In this document: piece after piece, positions 1 through 12,713 of the stretch | Layout of the letters: each line of letters opens with the position of its first letter | How positions within the stretch are numbered: position 1 is the first letter of the stretch | Position numbers and translations under genes: made by a program | Origin: Lithobates sylvaticus | Lineage: Eukaryota; Chordata; Amphibia; Anura; Ranidae | DNA: 64,000 bases | Reading direction: 5' to 3' | NCBI GenBank assembly: GCA_028564925.1 | Contig: CM053033.1 | Coordinates: 109,342,252 to 109,406,251 of the forward strand | Notes under the pieces: model-generated | Told to the model about the DNA's origin: nothing | The model's input: only the letters and a program-made list of their open reading frames with translations | Database searches by the model: none

Positions 1-384
1 TTGCTCTATAAACTTCTGATACCATATTTCTTTGATCTTAGATTTATTGGAACAAGCCAAGTGAAACTACAAATTGATAAAATAAACATCAATCAGTAGA
101 ATATTGCATATAATGAGGAAATAATGCTCTACAACACAGAATGAGATAACAATAACTCACTTTTTAAGCTCACTAATTGAAGAAACAGCCTTACTATCTT
201 TATGTGCATTCCTAGCTCGGTGTACATCAAGGAAACCAACATGTTATTTCAAACACATAAACAAAGTAACTGAATAAAGGCCCAGACAATCTTCAATAAA
301 ACAAGAAAAGCCGCTCCAGGTGAGTGAGTCTCTGGTTAATCCCCACACACACTAGTCAGGTGCTAGCCCATTTTGCATGCTGTG
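1..384. other. Unassigned non-coding stretch
   Basis: AT-rich sequence without a convincing exon, repeat boundary or RNA gene. I see nothing further to annotate. Confidence 0.5.
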
Positions 385-655
385 TAACATAAGGAAATGA
401 TTCCGGATGGCTGCACTTCCAAAAATTATGTTATTGAAGCTTCATATGACAAGTGGTTGACAGATGGAGCAGGGGACAAAGAGGTAGACGTGTTTCGCGC
501 AAATGTTAGCACTGGTAATGACTAAGTGCCAACATTTGCACGAAATGCATCTACCTCTTTGTCCCCTGCTCCATCTATCAACCACTTGTCATATGAAGCT
601 TCAATAAAAGGATTTTTGGAAGTGCAGCCATCCGGAATAATTTCCTTATTTAACA
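385..655. repeat. Foldback repeat with hammerhead-like centre
   Basis: Two arms of about 125 bp are inverted copies of each other (TTCCGGATGGCTGCACTTCC on the left, its complement near 620-640 on the right). The right arm reads TGACTA, then a stem (AGTGC/GCAC), then CGAAATGCATC, and ends with AATAAAAGG. This is the same order seen at 13.9, 32.1, 50.5 and 55.1 kb. The core here is degenerate. Each arm looks like one copy of a retroelement tail, so the whole is a head-to-head pair. Confidence 0.6.
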
Positions 656-1852
656 AATAACAATAGCATTACAACAAAACATAAATATCCCCAGCCGCAA
701 AACACAGTCTCAGGAACATTGACACTTGCCCACAGACCTTACAGGTCTACCACTACCTGGTCCCTATTATTGGACCACACCCAAACAGAGGACATCATAC
801 CAACCAATGGTTCCCCACTTGTATCCCACTAACAGATTTTATCCCCATCCAACCGCCATCACAATACCTACATACTTTTTTTGCCTAAATACCCTATATC
901 AGGGAGAGAGGGAGGGACATTCATCCGATGGCTTTCCAACTCCAACTGTTACTGTCCCACCCCTTCCGGCAGTCTACACTCCTACGCTCCTCCCCATCAC
1001 CCCATCTCCTCAACCAATCACCTCACACCTCTCCCTTTGAACACATTAACTTGATGCTGTCTGACTCCCCTTCCACCCTGTCATGCCAGCCCTATGCTTC
1101 ATTTGTTTCTCATAGCTCCGGGCCTTCCTTAGTGACTGAGTGAGTATGAACAGCATGTAATACACCATTTATTGATAGTTTTTTTGTATGATGTGGGTTT
1201 AGTGACACTTTAATGTTTGATTTATACTTTTAAATGATTTTAGCTTTAGCCTCAGGTAGGCAGTATTAGTTCATGAACACCATACAGACCCCCATTTGGA
1301 CATACCATTTCTCAATCATAAAGGAGTAGCTGATGGAACCAAAGCAGCGTTCCTGATGGACTCATGTATCATTTTGAGAATGTGTAACCTATCTCCTACA
1401 AGTTAACGTAAACGGAACTCTTTTCACCCTTGAATCATGAATCATTTGTTTCCGCCTTGCCATGACATCCGAAGATGTAGTGAGGTCTTGCTCTCAGTGT
1501 CAAACGCACAAGGTACTTTATCAAAGAAGGTTACCTAGTAACTTTGAAGAAATAAAAAAATGTGTAATTCCACTATTGGGTTCAGCCTTTTATCCTTAAA
1601 GAACCCAATTAATCAAGAAAAAGAAAAAAAAAAAGGAATTCTCTTGTAAGGAGAAATTCACACTGATAAGCAGTGAGTGTTGATCCAAGAATATCTGTTT
1701 GACTTTTGGGGGAACTGGAAGGATTTCCTGGTGGAGCAAATTTGACCATGCTTCATAGAAAGATTTTGCATTACTCTAGATCAACTGAGGGTATAGGATT
1801 CTGCATATGAGGGGGGGGGGGGGGGGTTCAACAGCAGCAAAGCCATGGATCC
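656..1852. other. Non-coding stretch with an isolated MITE end
   Basis: Open frames at 726-1143 are pyrimidine-rich and resemble no protein. At 1194-1216 lies an inverted match to the terminus that opens the MITE at 1853 (GTGGGTTTAGTGACACTTTA), so a fragment of that family ends here. A run of 16 G lies at 1811-1826. Confidence 0.5.
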
Positions 1853-2330
1853 TTAAAGTGTTACTAAACCCACAACAGTAAAATCAGTCTGTATATGCAG
1901 TACAGCATGCTTGTTATACTCACTAAGGGGTTAATCCTGCACATTCTGTAGAAATGCTGTTTGATCATGTCTTCTCTGATCCTCCACTTCTTTCACTGTC
2001 CCCAATCCATTTCTTGATAGAACAGAGCCCTTGGAGTCACTCTGCACATGCTCAGTTTGGTGTGTATTGCTAGAGATTTTTTTTTTTTTGGGAGGGTGCA
2101 TGCAATCAGCACTGTCCAGACAGAGGATCAGGGGTCATGCAGCTTCATAGGACAGTCAGAGGAGAATGAAAACTCATCCTCCAAGCTTTAACCAGTGCTC
2201 AGCCAGACACTGATAGAAGTCACAAGACTGTTATATACTGCTGATGAGAAAAGGTTTTTAGCCGTTTATATTTACTAAAATATTTGCATTTCCATGTTCT
2301 GTGTACTGTGGGAGACCTCTCAAAACGCTA
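1853..2330 (+). mobile_element. MITE fragment, TTAAAGTG family
   Basis: Starts with TTAAAGTGTTACTAAACCCA and contains body text I recall from a common frog MITE. The opposite terminus is not recognisable, so it is probably truncated. It resembles the families at 21.2 and 51.8 kb in its TTAAAGTG start but has a different body. Confidence 0.5.
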
Positions 2331-4131
2331 CTATTATCATTGTTGCTCTTTAATGGCAAGTGTTAGTAAAGCTAAAGCCCACACTTTTTTTGATACTGTG
2401 GGGAAGTGTTAAAACCCCTGTCAGGTACTGCTGTCTATACCCAACTGGGGAGGTTTACCCTCACTATTTCTCCTATTGATCATTGTCAGTGGGACAGATA
2501 CATGGAAAATCAAACAATTCACAGTTGTCACTGAAACAACAGGCGAAAAGTAATCATCTAATGTGGACACATGTACTGGTGACAAGTGTCTGCTTTACTT
2601 TGGAGAGATTTAATTTCCAGTTGTGTCTCCAGGACAGGCAGTGAAGGGAAATCTCCCTGAAGGGAAACAGCACAAAAAAGAATCTGGCAGTCCTTACTTA
2701 AAAAAAACTTTTGGCTTCAGATATACTATACGTTGAGAAGATGTGTCGTTGTGGTTCATATTTGGCACTGGAACCCAGAGGAGTTTAGCTGTGTGGTCCT
2801 AAGCATGGAAACCGCCAATGAGTTCACAAAAGAGCCCCCCCCACAATGAGGTTGAAGGAGTTAGGAGCTTAATTTATGGCAGAAACCAAGACCTATTTAA
2901 AAAAGAAGCTATTACTTTGCTAGCCAGCAAGTACAGTATGTACAGTATATCCACTACTAGTGGAACTACATACTCACTGTCTAGCTTTTTTGGCTGTATA
3001 AGTCCAGCAACCAGCATATTTAGTGGACCTTGACAATTTCTCTTTATGGTGATATATGAGGACCACACAAAGGGGTGAACCACACATAGTGGAGCACCTA
3101 TTTACTCACTATACTCAGATGCAGACCCCTTTAATTCCTTTCCTTCGACATGCCTAGGGAAGATACATTTCTCTACTGCCCTCTCTCGGCAGCTTACAGA
3201 GGTCACACTTGCTGAGGCAGCAGTATCTGGTTGCATGATCTTCAGCCAGGTGAGAGGCCCTCCACTGTCAGAACCGGTGTATAGGCAGCTGGCCAAGAGC
3301 CTAATAACACACAGTTTCTCCAAAACACCCACCTACCATGGAGAGCCCCTCCCTGATTTCTACTAGAGAACTGCAGTTCCTTTGGGGTGGTGCTTCATCC
3401 TTGGATCCTTCCAGCTGTTCACCTATGTTACTAGAGCTACCCTTGTCTTCACTGTGAGAGGCACAGGATTATCACAAGTAGCTGTATTCTGTACTGTTTA
3501 ACTCAGCTTGACTCTCTGTTGTTTTAGAGTCCTATAGAGACTATGCTTTGCAGCCATGTCACCCTGATTGGGTCACAGAGACATTGATGTCTATAATAAA
3601 AAAAAAATAACAAAAAAAAAAAAACTACTGACACCAGTGGTGGAACTACCAAGGTCGCATTTGCAGCTGGGCCCTGGCATTCTGGGGGGATCCCAAGGGT
3701 TTTTCTGCAGGGCTGTAATAAAGGGCCCTGCGTTGGGAGTTAAGGGTCCCGGGATCAGTGGGAAGGCCCTAGGCCTGGAGGGAAGGGGGGCCCTTCATGG
3801 TTTTTTGCACCATGGCCCTGAAGGTTCTAGTTACGCCTCTCGTGTGTGTCCATGGCTGCCTGAGCACAGCTGTGGGAAGAGTGTGAGCAAAGCAGTTTTT
3901 CTAGACCTTTTCACCTATTATGTGGAAGTGGTATAACAATCTGATTGGAAGCTCAGGAGACTGCTGTGAGCTGACCTCTGCATAACTACTGATAGCACTC
4001 AGTGGAGGTTTTAACAAGCCATTCTGTCCTTTACACATGTTGCACTCTTTTTTTGTATGGATTACCCAATTACATATGAGGGGAGGGGAGGGCAGAGGAG
4101 CATAGAAAAGGAAACAGTTATGGAAGTGGTT
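2331..4131. other. Unassigned intergenic or intronic stretch
   Basis: No exon-like block. 2396-2680 has the look of an old interspersed repeat (GGGGAGGTTTACC near the start, GGGAAATCTCCCTGAAGGGA near the end). 3600-3625 is a poly-A tract. Open frames at 2818-3936 have no recognisable content. Confidence 0.4.
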
Positions 4132-5107
4132 AATGCATTTAATTAAAGTCCTTAAACTAAATCTCTCTGAAATCAAGCTGATAATATTCCCCCCTGCCCA
4201 TGTCCCTCTCCATGACTTTTCCATCAAGGTCCATAACACAACCATCAATTCCTCCCCTCACACCAGAGTACTAGGTGTAATCCTATACTCTGATCTGTCC
4301 TTTCAGGCTCAAATCCAATCGTTGCCAAAAGCTTGTACACTTCACCCCCGTAACATCTTTAAAATTTGCCCCTTTTTAACCACAGAGAAACCACAAAGCT
4401 ATTCACTCCTTCGTTATCTCTCGCCTTGACTATTGCAACTCCCTTCTCATAGGTCTACCTCTCCATAGGCTATACCCTCTTCAGTCTATCATGAATACTG
4501 CTGCCAGACTCATCTACACTACCAACCGCTCAGTGTCTGCCACCCCTCTCCGACAATCCCTACTCTGGCTTCCCATCATCCAGCAAATTAAATTCAAAAT
4601 ACTAATTACAACATATAAAGACATTCACAAATCTGCTCGAGCTACATCACCAATGTTGTCTCCAAATATCACCCAAACCGTCCTCTCCGCTCCTCTCAAG
4701 ACATCCTGCTCTCAAGCTCCCCTGTCTCCTCCTCCCATGCTCGTCTCCAGGACTTCTCCAGAGCCTCTCCCATCCTCTGGAACTCTTAACCTCAATCTGT
4801 CCGGCTATCTCCTACTCTGATTGCCTTTAGTCAATCCCTAAAAACTCATATTTTCAGGGAAGCCTGTCATGCCTCCAACTAATCTTTTATCACTTCCATC
4901 AGCTCATCCCCCACAATTACAACCTTCTGTACCACTTCCCACTCTATTAGATTGTAAGCTCTTATTAGCAGGGCCCTCTTAACCCCAAAAAAATTATATA
5001 AGAGGGTTAATTTTATTATATTGTAACTGTACTGTCTCCCTTTTATATTGTAAAGTGATGCGTAAACCTGTTGGCGCTATATAAATACCCTATAATAATA
5101 ATAATAA
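4132..5107 (+). mobile_element. CR1/L2-like LINE, 3' end
   Basis: A reverse-transcriptase C-terminal region is readable on the plus strand: LGVILYSDLSF, then NTAARLIYTTNRS, then LLWLPIIQQIKFKILI. These follow the order of the CR1/L2/Rex1 LINE clades. The first block (4133-4429) and second (4491-4820) are in different frames, so at least one frameshift separates them, and DYCNSLLIGLP is read between them. The 3' UTR ends in GGCGCTATATAAATACC followed by an ATA microsatellite tail, usual for this clade. It is 5'-truncated and dead. Confidence 0.8.
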
Positions 5108-5479
5108 GTGGACTTTAACTGAAATGTTAGTGGAAAGTCTTGTTGTTGGTTTTGTTAGGATGGAGATAGAGTACTGGAATGGATGCATTTCTTCCAAGAG
5201 AAAACATTACTTGTTTTTTTGTCCTGTTCTGGCCCTGTGACCAAAAGTAGGGGGTCTGGTCTGGTCAGGTTATCCCTGCTGAAAGTGAGGAACAGAGCTC
5301 AGCTGGCTGATCTTCAGATAAGAACATGTGACCAAAATCTTAAGCATTGTCTTCAGTATAGACATTTCAGCCCTCTCATCACACCTTATTTACCATTCAA
5401 GCAACTCTTGGCACAGCTTTAGGTTAACATTATGCTTTTCCAGACAGAAAATGTAAAACAGACATGCTTAGGCTTTAAT

Positions 5480-5960
5480 AAAAGGAGAATGTCACAGTGA
5501 CTTATGTGCCGTATTAACCCTTTACATATGCAGCCAACACATATTGCATTGTTCCGCAGAGTTGCCTCGGTCTCCGGGGACTGTAACGGAACAAAATGAT
5601 CACCAATTGCTCGCAGAGGGAATCTTTGTCGTCAGATATACAGATTGCTGTGTTGAGCTTTGGTTTTGCCCCAGTTTTGCAGCCCGGGAGACGGTCGTAA
5701 ACAGAGCCCAAGGACTTTGTTACCCGCCTGATTCCTGTCTTTATATAGATGTCTTCAGATTGCTAAATGAAATCCCCTAAGCATTCCCAATGACTGCAAT
5801 GTGCCACTTTACAGTGCATTGCGGGGCCCCTCAGGCTCAAGAGAGGAAGCGCTTGATAACGCAACCCTGATTTAGCAAATCCCAACTTTGCAGGAGAAGT
5901 TGCGCCTCTTTTGAGCGATGGTGCAGATCTTGACTGTTCAGCTTGTGGCAAAAGTAAATC
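5480..5960. other. Candidate conserved non-coding stretch
   Basis: This block has balanced base composition, no repeat hallmarks and no simple sequence, in contrast to its surroundings. Open frames on both strands (5514-5780) look like chance. I suspect a single-copy regulatory element, but only an inter-species alignment could show it. Confidence 0.25.
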
Positions 5961-6166
5961 TTTATTTTGATGTCAGGCATCTCTGTTTGTTTTAGTATAA
6001 TAAAGGCAACTGCTCCGTCACCATTAATACTTTATGTGGCTGTTGAAACTTCTCATTTTTAACGTAAAAAAAAGAGAATATTTTTACTGATAAATCATTA
6101 ACACTTTCTCTGCTAAGGAACACAAAGCTCCTTTCTTCCACAGCCGGTGTAGAGTACAAAATGTTG

Positions 6167-7268
6167 TAACCACTTCCCTACTGGGCCTATTCTGGCACTC
6201 CTCTCCTACATGTAAAAATCATAATTTTTTGCTAGAAAATTACTCAGAACCCCCAAACATTATATATGTTTTAGCAGAGACCCTAGGAAATGAAACGGTG
6301 GTCATTGCAACTTTTTATGTCACATGCTTTTTGCGCAGCAATTTTTCAAACGCATTTTTTTTTCATGAGTTAAAAAAAATAAAGTTAGCCAGATTTTTTT
6401 TTTATAATGTGAAAGATGATGTTATGCCGAGTAAATAGATACCTAACATGTCACACTTTAAAATTGCGCACACTCGGAATGGCAACAAACTTTGGTACTT
6501 AAAAATTTTCATAGGCGACGCTTTCATTTTTTTTACAACTTACCTGTTTAGAGTTACAGAGGAGGTCTTGGGCTAGAATTATTGCTCTCACTCTAATGTT
6601 CACGGCAATACCTCACATTTGAGGTTTTAATGGTGTGTACATATGCGGGCGCGGCGTATGTATGCGTTTGCTTCTGCGCGCTAGCATGCCAGGACGGGGG
6701 GGAGGGGTGCTTTCATTTAAAAAAAAAAATTTTTTATTGTTTATTTTACTTTTATTTTGACACTCTCCCTTTACATTTTTTTTGATCACTTGTAAACTTC
6801 CCTTGTAATATGAATAGGGCATGATAGGTCCTCTTTATGGAGAGATCTGGGGTCTATAAGTCCCCAGATCTCGACTCTAGGCTGGAAAGTCTGAAATAAA
6901 AAATAAAAAAAATATCTCGACTTCCTAGCCGAGGAACGACAGTGTTTACATCTGCCGAGGTCGGATGTGACGTCATAACGTCGCGCCCAGCCTCCGAAGG
7001 TCATAGAGACTGCCGGGGACCATCTGGTCCGTGGTATTCTTTATGGTAAATAGCCGCCGCTGGAGGATTTATTCTGCGGCTCGCCGGCCACACGGGCAAG
7101 CTGGTAGAAGCTCTGGAGGGCAGACGCTATGATTGTTTTTACATGACAGGGAATCACTGGCAGAAAAAGAAGATATCTGAATGATGCCTGCAGCTACAGG
7201 CGTCATTCAGATTTAACCACCTAAACCCCAGGACGTTATATGACGTCCTTCTAAGGTGAAGTGGTTAA
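6167..7268 (+). mobile_element. TTAA-type non-autonomous transposon
   Basis: Begins TAACCACTTCCCTACTGG and ends GGTGAAGTGGTTAA, inverted termini shared with elements at 10.6, 20.0 and 25.5 kb. It contains the internal marker AAATTACTCAGAACCCCCAA, also found near 27.16 and (inverted) 36.86 kb. A hairpin (GGACGTTATATGACGTCC) lies next to the right end. No transposase frame is present. TTAA at the ends suggests a piggyBac-like or Kolobok-like source, which I cannot decide. Confidence 0.65.
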
Positions 7269-8486
7269 ACAATGAAAGTATTAAAACGATCAGCTAAAGA
7301 GGACATCATTTGGGTCAACTAGGTGAATCTGTACTAATATTCTTATAGTAATATATTTTTTGTATGTGAAGTACAAACATGTCAAATTATGCAGGAACAA
7401 GGTTCTTGTTCTAACATTCACTTACTGAGACACACCTTCAAGTATATGTGTTCGTCCTGCATGATGCGGTTGGGTAGGCCATGTAGAGAAGCATGGACTT
7501 TTTGACTTGGGGGTCAATTCACTAAGCTTTACCGCATGCAGTAAGGGCATCATGTTACTAATTTGCATAAATTATTGCATGGGGTAAATGAAGTCCAATT
7601 CAATAAAAAGAAAAAAATATTTTGTGGAAAACAACGAAAAAAAAAAAAAAAAGAATTGTCTGTAGATATTTCAAAAAATTGTGCGGTAACCTATTAAGTT
7701 CAATTCACAAATGAGACAGGAACTAAAAAGTGCGATATTAAACACCACCCTTTTGGGTATGTGTCGTATCAGAAAGAGAGGCCTATTCAAACCCTCAGAA
7801 AGGGGCATTCCACCCACGAGAGCCTAATTCCACCCACAGAGGACCCACAGAAAGTTGTCACTATACCACCAGCAGTGGACACACAAAAATGTGGCATTAT
7901 ACATCCCAAGTACACAAGTATTTTTTTATTTTTTATTTATTAATTATTTTTTAAAATTAATTAAAAAAGGCATTACGTGCAGTGCAAATTAAATGAAAAC
8001 ATCGGCTGAAATTGAACAAAACATTTTTCAAAAAAAATGATAATACATTTTTTTCAAATAAATGCTGTTTACAAAAGTGCAACAATGGAGTATGTCAACC
8101 ATGACAATAACTCCAGCTAGAAGTGACCTCTTGAAGTGGCTGTAATATAACCAAAAGTATAATACTATAATAGTTTTTTTTTAATTATTTTATTGTTTTT
8201 TACAAGTTAATTTTTTTTATTGTTTTTTACAATTTATTTATTTTTTATTTTTAAATACTTTATTTTTTTTTGGAGGGGGGGGAGTGTTTTTTTATTTTAT
8301 TTTTTATTTTGTTTATACTTTTACCTTTTAAATATTTATTACAATTTTTTTTTAATTATTATTATTATTATTATTTTTTTTATCAGCCCTGACACCTAAA
8401 CAGACACCTAACATCTCCCCTTTGAGACAGACAAAGGGACTGAGGATAGTTTCCCCAGTCCCTTTCTCTGCAGACTCAGCTTCATT
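7269..8486. other. AT-rich stretch with an old MITE remnant
   Basis: 7512-7720 carries GGGTCAATTCACTAAGC at the left and GTTCAATTCACAAATGAG at the right, a worn pair resembling frog MITEs. 7915-8385 is poly-T/poly-A low-complexity DNA. No exon candidate. Confidence 0.4.
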
Positions 8487-8501
8487 GAAAATGAATGGAC
8501 A

Positions 8502-10529
8502 AAATGTCTCACTCCTAAATATGACGGACCGTACCAGGCCAATTTCCCTCCTCTCTTTAGGAAGCTCACTGACATGCTATCCTCCTGTTCCCACCTCCCA
8601 CTATCCTGGTTCGGCAGGATCTCTGCGGTTTGTATGACCTACCTCCCAAAACTATTGTATCTATTTCGAGTATTACCAGTCCCGATCGCCTCCTATATAT
8701 TACGAATTCATCAACGCAAGCTCTTGAAATTCGTCTGTTTTTCCACAGGACCCCGGATCAATAAGCAGACTCTGTACGCTCGGCAGATCCACTGAGGTCT
8801 TTTGGTCCCCAATCTTCAGGCATACTACACGGCAGCGAACATAGCCCCACTATCTCACCTTCATGACACATATCAAATGCCGCTATGGCCCACTATTGAT
8901 CTGGTTGAATCTCACCCTATTCTCATTTCCTCTGTACCCTGGCTCCCCCTCACAAAACACTCAAACAGGTTTGGGCCATGTATGACACACTCTCTTCGCC
9001 TATGGGACTCTGTTAAATTCTCAGCAGGACTACTATCCCCCACATGCCATTACTGCGTCTTACTCACTGCCCTTTATTTCCCCCCAGTTGTGAGAATCCT
9101 AAACAATTCTCGTGGTGGACGGATAATGGATTCACTGACGTTCATTCTCTGTTCACTCCTACGAGAATAATATAATTTTATGTTCTCAGATGTTCCCATG
9201 ATATCCCCCTTCGGGAACATTATAGTTACCTTCAAATTAAACACTTCCTCCAACAACTCACAAAGGCTCGACCTACCCTATACACCTTGACCCCCTTTGA
9301 AAGCATCTGCAGGGCTAAACCCCATTCCTCGGGATTAATATCTTTACTTTACTCCTCAATCATTTCCTCTAGGAAACCCCCAGTGAGATTGTATCATCTC
9401 CAATGGGAGAGAGACTAGGGTAAACAGTTGGACCCAGAGGACTGGCAGATCATGACAATAGACCTTACAAAGAGTTCTAGGAATGTTCTCATTCTAGAAA
9501 ATGCATATAAGTGTTCTATAGATGGTATTATATGCCAGCTAGACTAGCTAGTTTTATTCCTTCCTATTCCCCTCACTGTTACTGGGGTTGTTCGCAGGAA
9601 GGAACCATGGCCCACATTTGGTGGACTTGTCCCAAAGTATGTAGACTATGGGTCAGGGTCTACACCCTTCTTCATAACATGCTCCATTCCAACCTTAAAA
9701 GAGACCCCTATGAAGCCCCTCTGTATAAACCTATCCCTGAACTCCTCTGCCCAGAACGCCAATTGGCCCTGCACATTTCTAATGCAACTAAGTTGACCAT
9801 TGCGAGGGCATGGAAAACCCCAGTACTCAGCTTTGAAGCAGTAAAAAAAAGCATTAACGACATTATGATTAATGAGAAACTGGCGTCCCTCACCTCTGAT
9901 ACTCACAATAAATTTCCCAGGGTCTGGCAACCATGGATATCATACAACCAATCCTCCAGGTTCAACAGCCTACTTCTTTCAATTTAAGGGTCTCCAGATG
10001 CACCCACCCCCCCACAACGGACTCTTCCCTCCTTTCTCTCCTTCTCTTTTTTTCTCTCTTATATCCCCCCTTGTCTTCTACAATATAACCATTCCCTTTC
10101 TTTTTCTGTATACTTTCTCTGACACTCCTGGTTGCCAGGAGTCAGTCCAGTGGAGATGGTTTCAGTGATGAAAACAATAAAAAATAAAAATAAAAAATAA
10201 AAACCAAACAAACAATTAATTTTCTCTCTTATCCATAATCGATGTGCAGTTAATCTATGTATGTATGTATGTATGTATGTATGTATGCACCCCCCTTTTT
10301 ATCGCTTGAGGTTTCCGAGCCTTTGCCTACCATACAATATACTCTGGGGCATTAAATGATCTTCATTGCGATGTATTGCTTCTGTTTTCTATTGTACTGA
10401 TGAATATTGTACCATGTATATAACATCCCTTTGTTGGGATCTTCCTCTCCATCTTATGTTTTATGTAACCATTACACTGTTGCACTAATCTGTTGAATTT
10501 ACTTTTCTACCAATAAAGACTTTGTAAAA
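8502..10529 (+). mobile_element. 5'-truncated L1-like LINE with target duplications
   Basis: The plus strand encodes the C-terminal part of an L1 ORF2: SWFGRISAVCMTYLPKLLYL (8592 onward), NLQAYYTAANIAPLSHL (8810 onward), then RWYYMPARLASFIPSY and CYWGCSQEGTMAHIWWTCPK (9520-9640). The last has the Cys/His pattern that ends L1 ORF2 proteins. Three blocks lie in two frames with stops between, so it is inactive. The 3' UTR ends at AATAAAGACTTTGTAAAA. A 15-bp direct repeat, GAAAATGAATGGACA, flanks it at 8487-8501 and 10530-10544, giving exact insertion edges. Confidence 0.9.
10255..10287. repeat. TATG microsatellite
   Basis: About eight uninterrupted ATGT units in the 3' UTR of the L1 copy. Confidence 0.9.
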
Positions 10530-10597
10530 GAAAATGAATGGACAGGAGACAGAATTGGCCAAACTCATTGTCTATGGAACAAAGAGTAGAAAACCAG

Positions 10598-11523
10598 TTA
10601 ACCGCTTCCAGACCGGCGCACGACGATGTACGTCGACAGAATGGCACGGACAGGCATAAGGGCGTACAGGTTTAAGATGCCGCCGTGCCATCGAGCGCGC
10701 CGGCGGTCGGGACCCCCGTGAGTCCGGGATGGCTGAACGAGGAGATGCGGAAGTAAACAGCATCTCCCCGTTCTGCCTAGCAACTAGTGACACCGATCTC
10801 TGCTCCCCTGTGATTGGAGCAGAGATCAGTGTTCACTAGCTCACAGCCACACCGCCCCAAAGTTAGTAACACGCCTCTAGGAACACTTAACCCCTACACT
10901 GCCACCTAGTGGTTAACCCATTCACTGCCAGTGTCATTTACACAGGAATCAGTGCATTTAAATAGCACTGATTGCTGTATAAATGATAATGGTCTCAAAA
11001 ATGTGTCAAAAATGTCCGATGTGTCCGCCATAATGTCGCAGTCACAATAAAAATCGCTGATCGCCGCCATTACTAGTAAAAAAAAATGTTTTTAATAAAA
11101 ATGCTATAAAACTATCCCCTATTTTGTAAACGCTATAACTTCTGTGCAAACCAATCAATAATCGCTTATTGCGATTTTTTTTACCAAAAATATGTAGAAG
11201 AATACGTATCGGCCTAAACTGAGGAAAAAAAATGTTTTTTTATATATTTTTGGGGGGATATTTATTATAGCAAAAAGTAAAAAATAATGCGTTTTTTTCA
11301 AAATTGTCCCTCTTTTTTGGTTTATAGCGCAAAAAATAAAAACTACATGGGCGATCAAATACCACCAAAAGAAAGCTCTATTTGTGGGAAAAAAATTACG
11401 TCAATTTTGTTTGGGAGCCACGTTGCATGACCGCGCAATTGTCAGTTAAAGCGACGCAGTGCCGAATCGCAAAAAGTGGTCTGGTCTTAAGCCAGCAAAA
11501 TGGTCCGGTCTGAAAGTAGTTAA
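10598..11523 (-). mobile_element. TTAA-flanked non-autonomous transposon
   Basis: Runs from TTAACCGCTTCCAGACCGG to CCGGTCTGAAAGTAGTTAA, inverted termini with TTAA on both sides. It contains, inverted, the marker ACAAATAGAGCTTTCTTTTG at about 11367-11390, which also occurs at 20.15 and 25.65 kb, tying the three together. No coding capacity. It sits only 53 bp beyond the L1 target duplication. Confidence 0.75.
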
Positions 11524-12100
11524 GTAAAAACATCCAAGCCATTTGTTTTGTCCCTTTGAAGTGCTTGGATTGGATATTTCATTCGTAGGTATATCTTGTT
11601 GGGCTAAGTCACTGACTTGGTCTTTTGAGGTCTTGGAGACTCCAGTTCAGGGACGTACAGTCAGGGGAGGCAGAGCCTCACCTGCCATTCACTAAGAAGA
11701 AAAAACAAGATCGAGCTTTGGGGGTTGTAGTTTGGCAGAATGGTGTATTCTGACTTTTTAGAACCCCCTAGGAATTTACAAAATAGTTTTAAGGACCCTG
11801 TTTGTAGCAGCCATATTGTGTTTGGACTCACTGCAGTTCGGATAATGTGCTGGTTTCCCATCTGCTTTTGCCTTTGGTAGAAATCAGAGTTAATCAATAT
11901 TTGCCATAATTATTTGGCAGGTACACAAACTTCTTTGAGGACATAATAGCAGGTGAAGTACAAAGAGATATAAACAGCTTTAAAGGTGATTAAACCTACC
12001 AGTACCCACCAAAACCTTTTTGGTGCTTATTACCATTAGGGAAGCCAGTCCTGGTTTATATTGTTTTTAGAGAAAAGCTCTAGAAAAAAAAAAACACAAA
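11524..12100. other. Unassigned stretch downstream of the terminal exon
   Basis: No exon, RNA gene or clear repeat edge. Open frame 11661-11897 on the minus strand lies past the AATAAA signal of the candidate gene and looks accidental. Confidence 0.4.
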
Positions 12101-12120
12101 ATATGATACACACATTCTGT

Positions 12121-12126
12121 TTTATT
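12121..12126 (-). terminator. Polyadenylation signal AATAAA
   Basis: AATAAA on the minus strand, 47 bp past the stop codon of the candidate terminal exon. The distance suits a short 3' UTR, with cleavage expected near 12100. Confidence 0.6.
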
Positions 12127-12172
12127 AGACCCGTAACAGTTAATTTAAGGTATATACCAGCTTTAACAATCC

Positions 12173-12295
12173 TCAGCTGATATTATAGATGCCTTGGCCG
12201 TGGAGCCCTTGACGTGCGATGGCATCAGAATGGTGAGCACTAAAGGCTCTTTGCCGTGCCTTCTCACTTGGAAAAGTGTCCAGGTGAGGTCCAAC
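12173..12295 (-). CDS. Candidate terminal coding exon of an unrecognised host gene
   Basis: On the minus strand a good acceptor (TTCTTTGATTTCAG) is followed by 40 codons and a TGA stop. The peptide starts VGPHLDTFPSEKARQR, continues AFSAHHSDAIARQG and ends HGQGIYNIS. An AATAAA signal lies 47 bp downstream. The reading frame enters in phase 0, which fits the out-phase of the exon at 45885-45986. The block contains no repeat motifs and its codons look protein-like. I do not recognise the family. The intron before it would be about 33.6 kb and filled with transposons. A processed gene fragment is unlikely because the splice acceptor is intact. Confidence 0.65.
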   Translation of the reverse strand, partial: VGPHLDTFPSEKARQRAFSAHHSDAIARQGLHGQGIYNIS

Positions 12296-12713
12296 CTGAA
12301 ATCAAAGAATAAGAGGATTGTTAATATTTTATAATGATGAAGGGGAAAAAATAACTTGTTTTTTTATGTACAGTACATAGTTCCAATATATTCCATGGCA
12401 CTTTACTGTGAATATAATAGAATCAGTCCTTGCACCAGTGGAGTTTACACTCTAATTCATCCTAGCCTTTAAAGGCCTGTAAACATATCAGTATACTTGG
12501 AAAATATAGTGAAAAACAATAGTACCTAGAGAATACTCGCTAAGATACAAAGGGGTATACAAACTCAAGTTAGAGCCCCAATCAGAAGGAACCTTAGGCA
12601 ACCTCAAGACAACATTGCTAATTAATGAGTCTAAAGGTCACTAAACAGATTACACTCTGACTTACAAACTTTGCACAACCTCTTTTAGATGTACGCTACA
12701 TTGGATCTGGTCT
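12296..12713. other. Intron sequence, nothing recognised
   Basis: Would be the 3' end of the last intron of the minus-strand gene. No repeat edge or exon seen. Confidence 0.4.

Noticed and set aside
1811-1826. G-quadruplex
   Set aside because: A plain 16-G run; more likely a mononucleotide tract without function.
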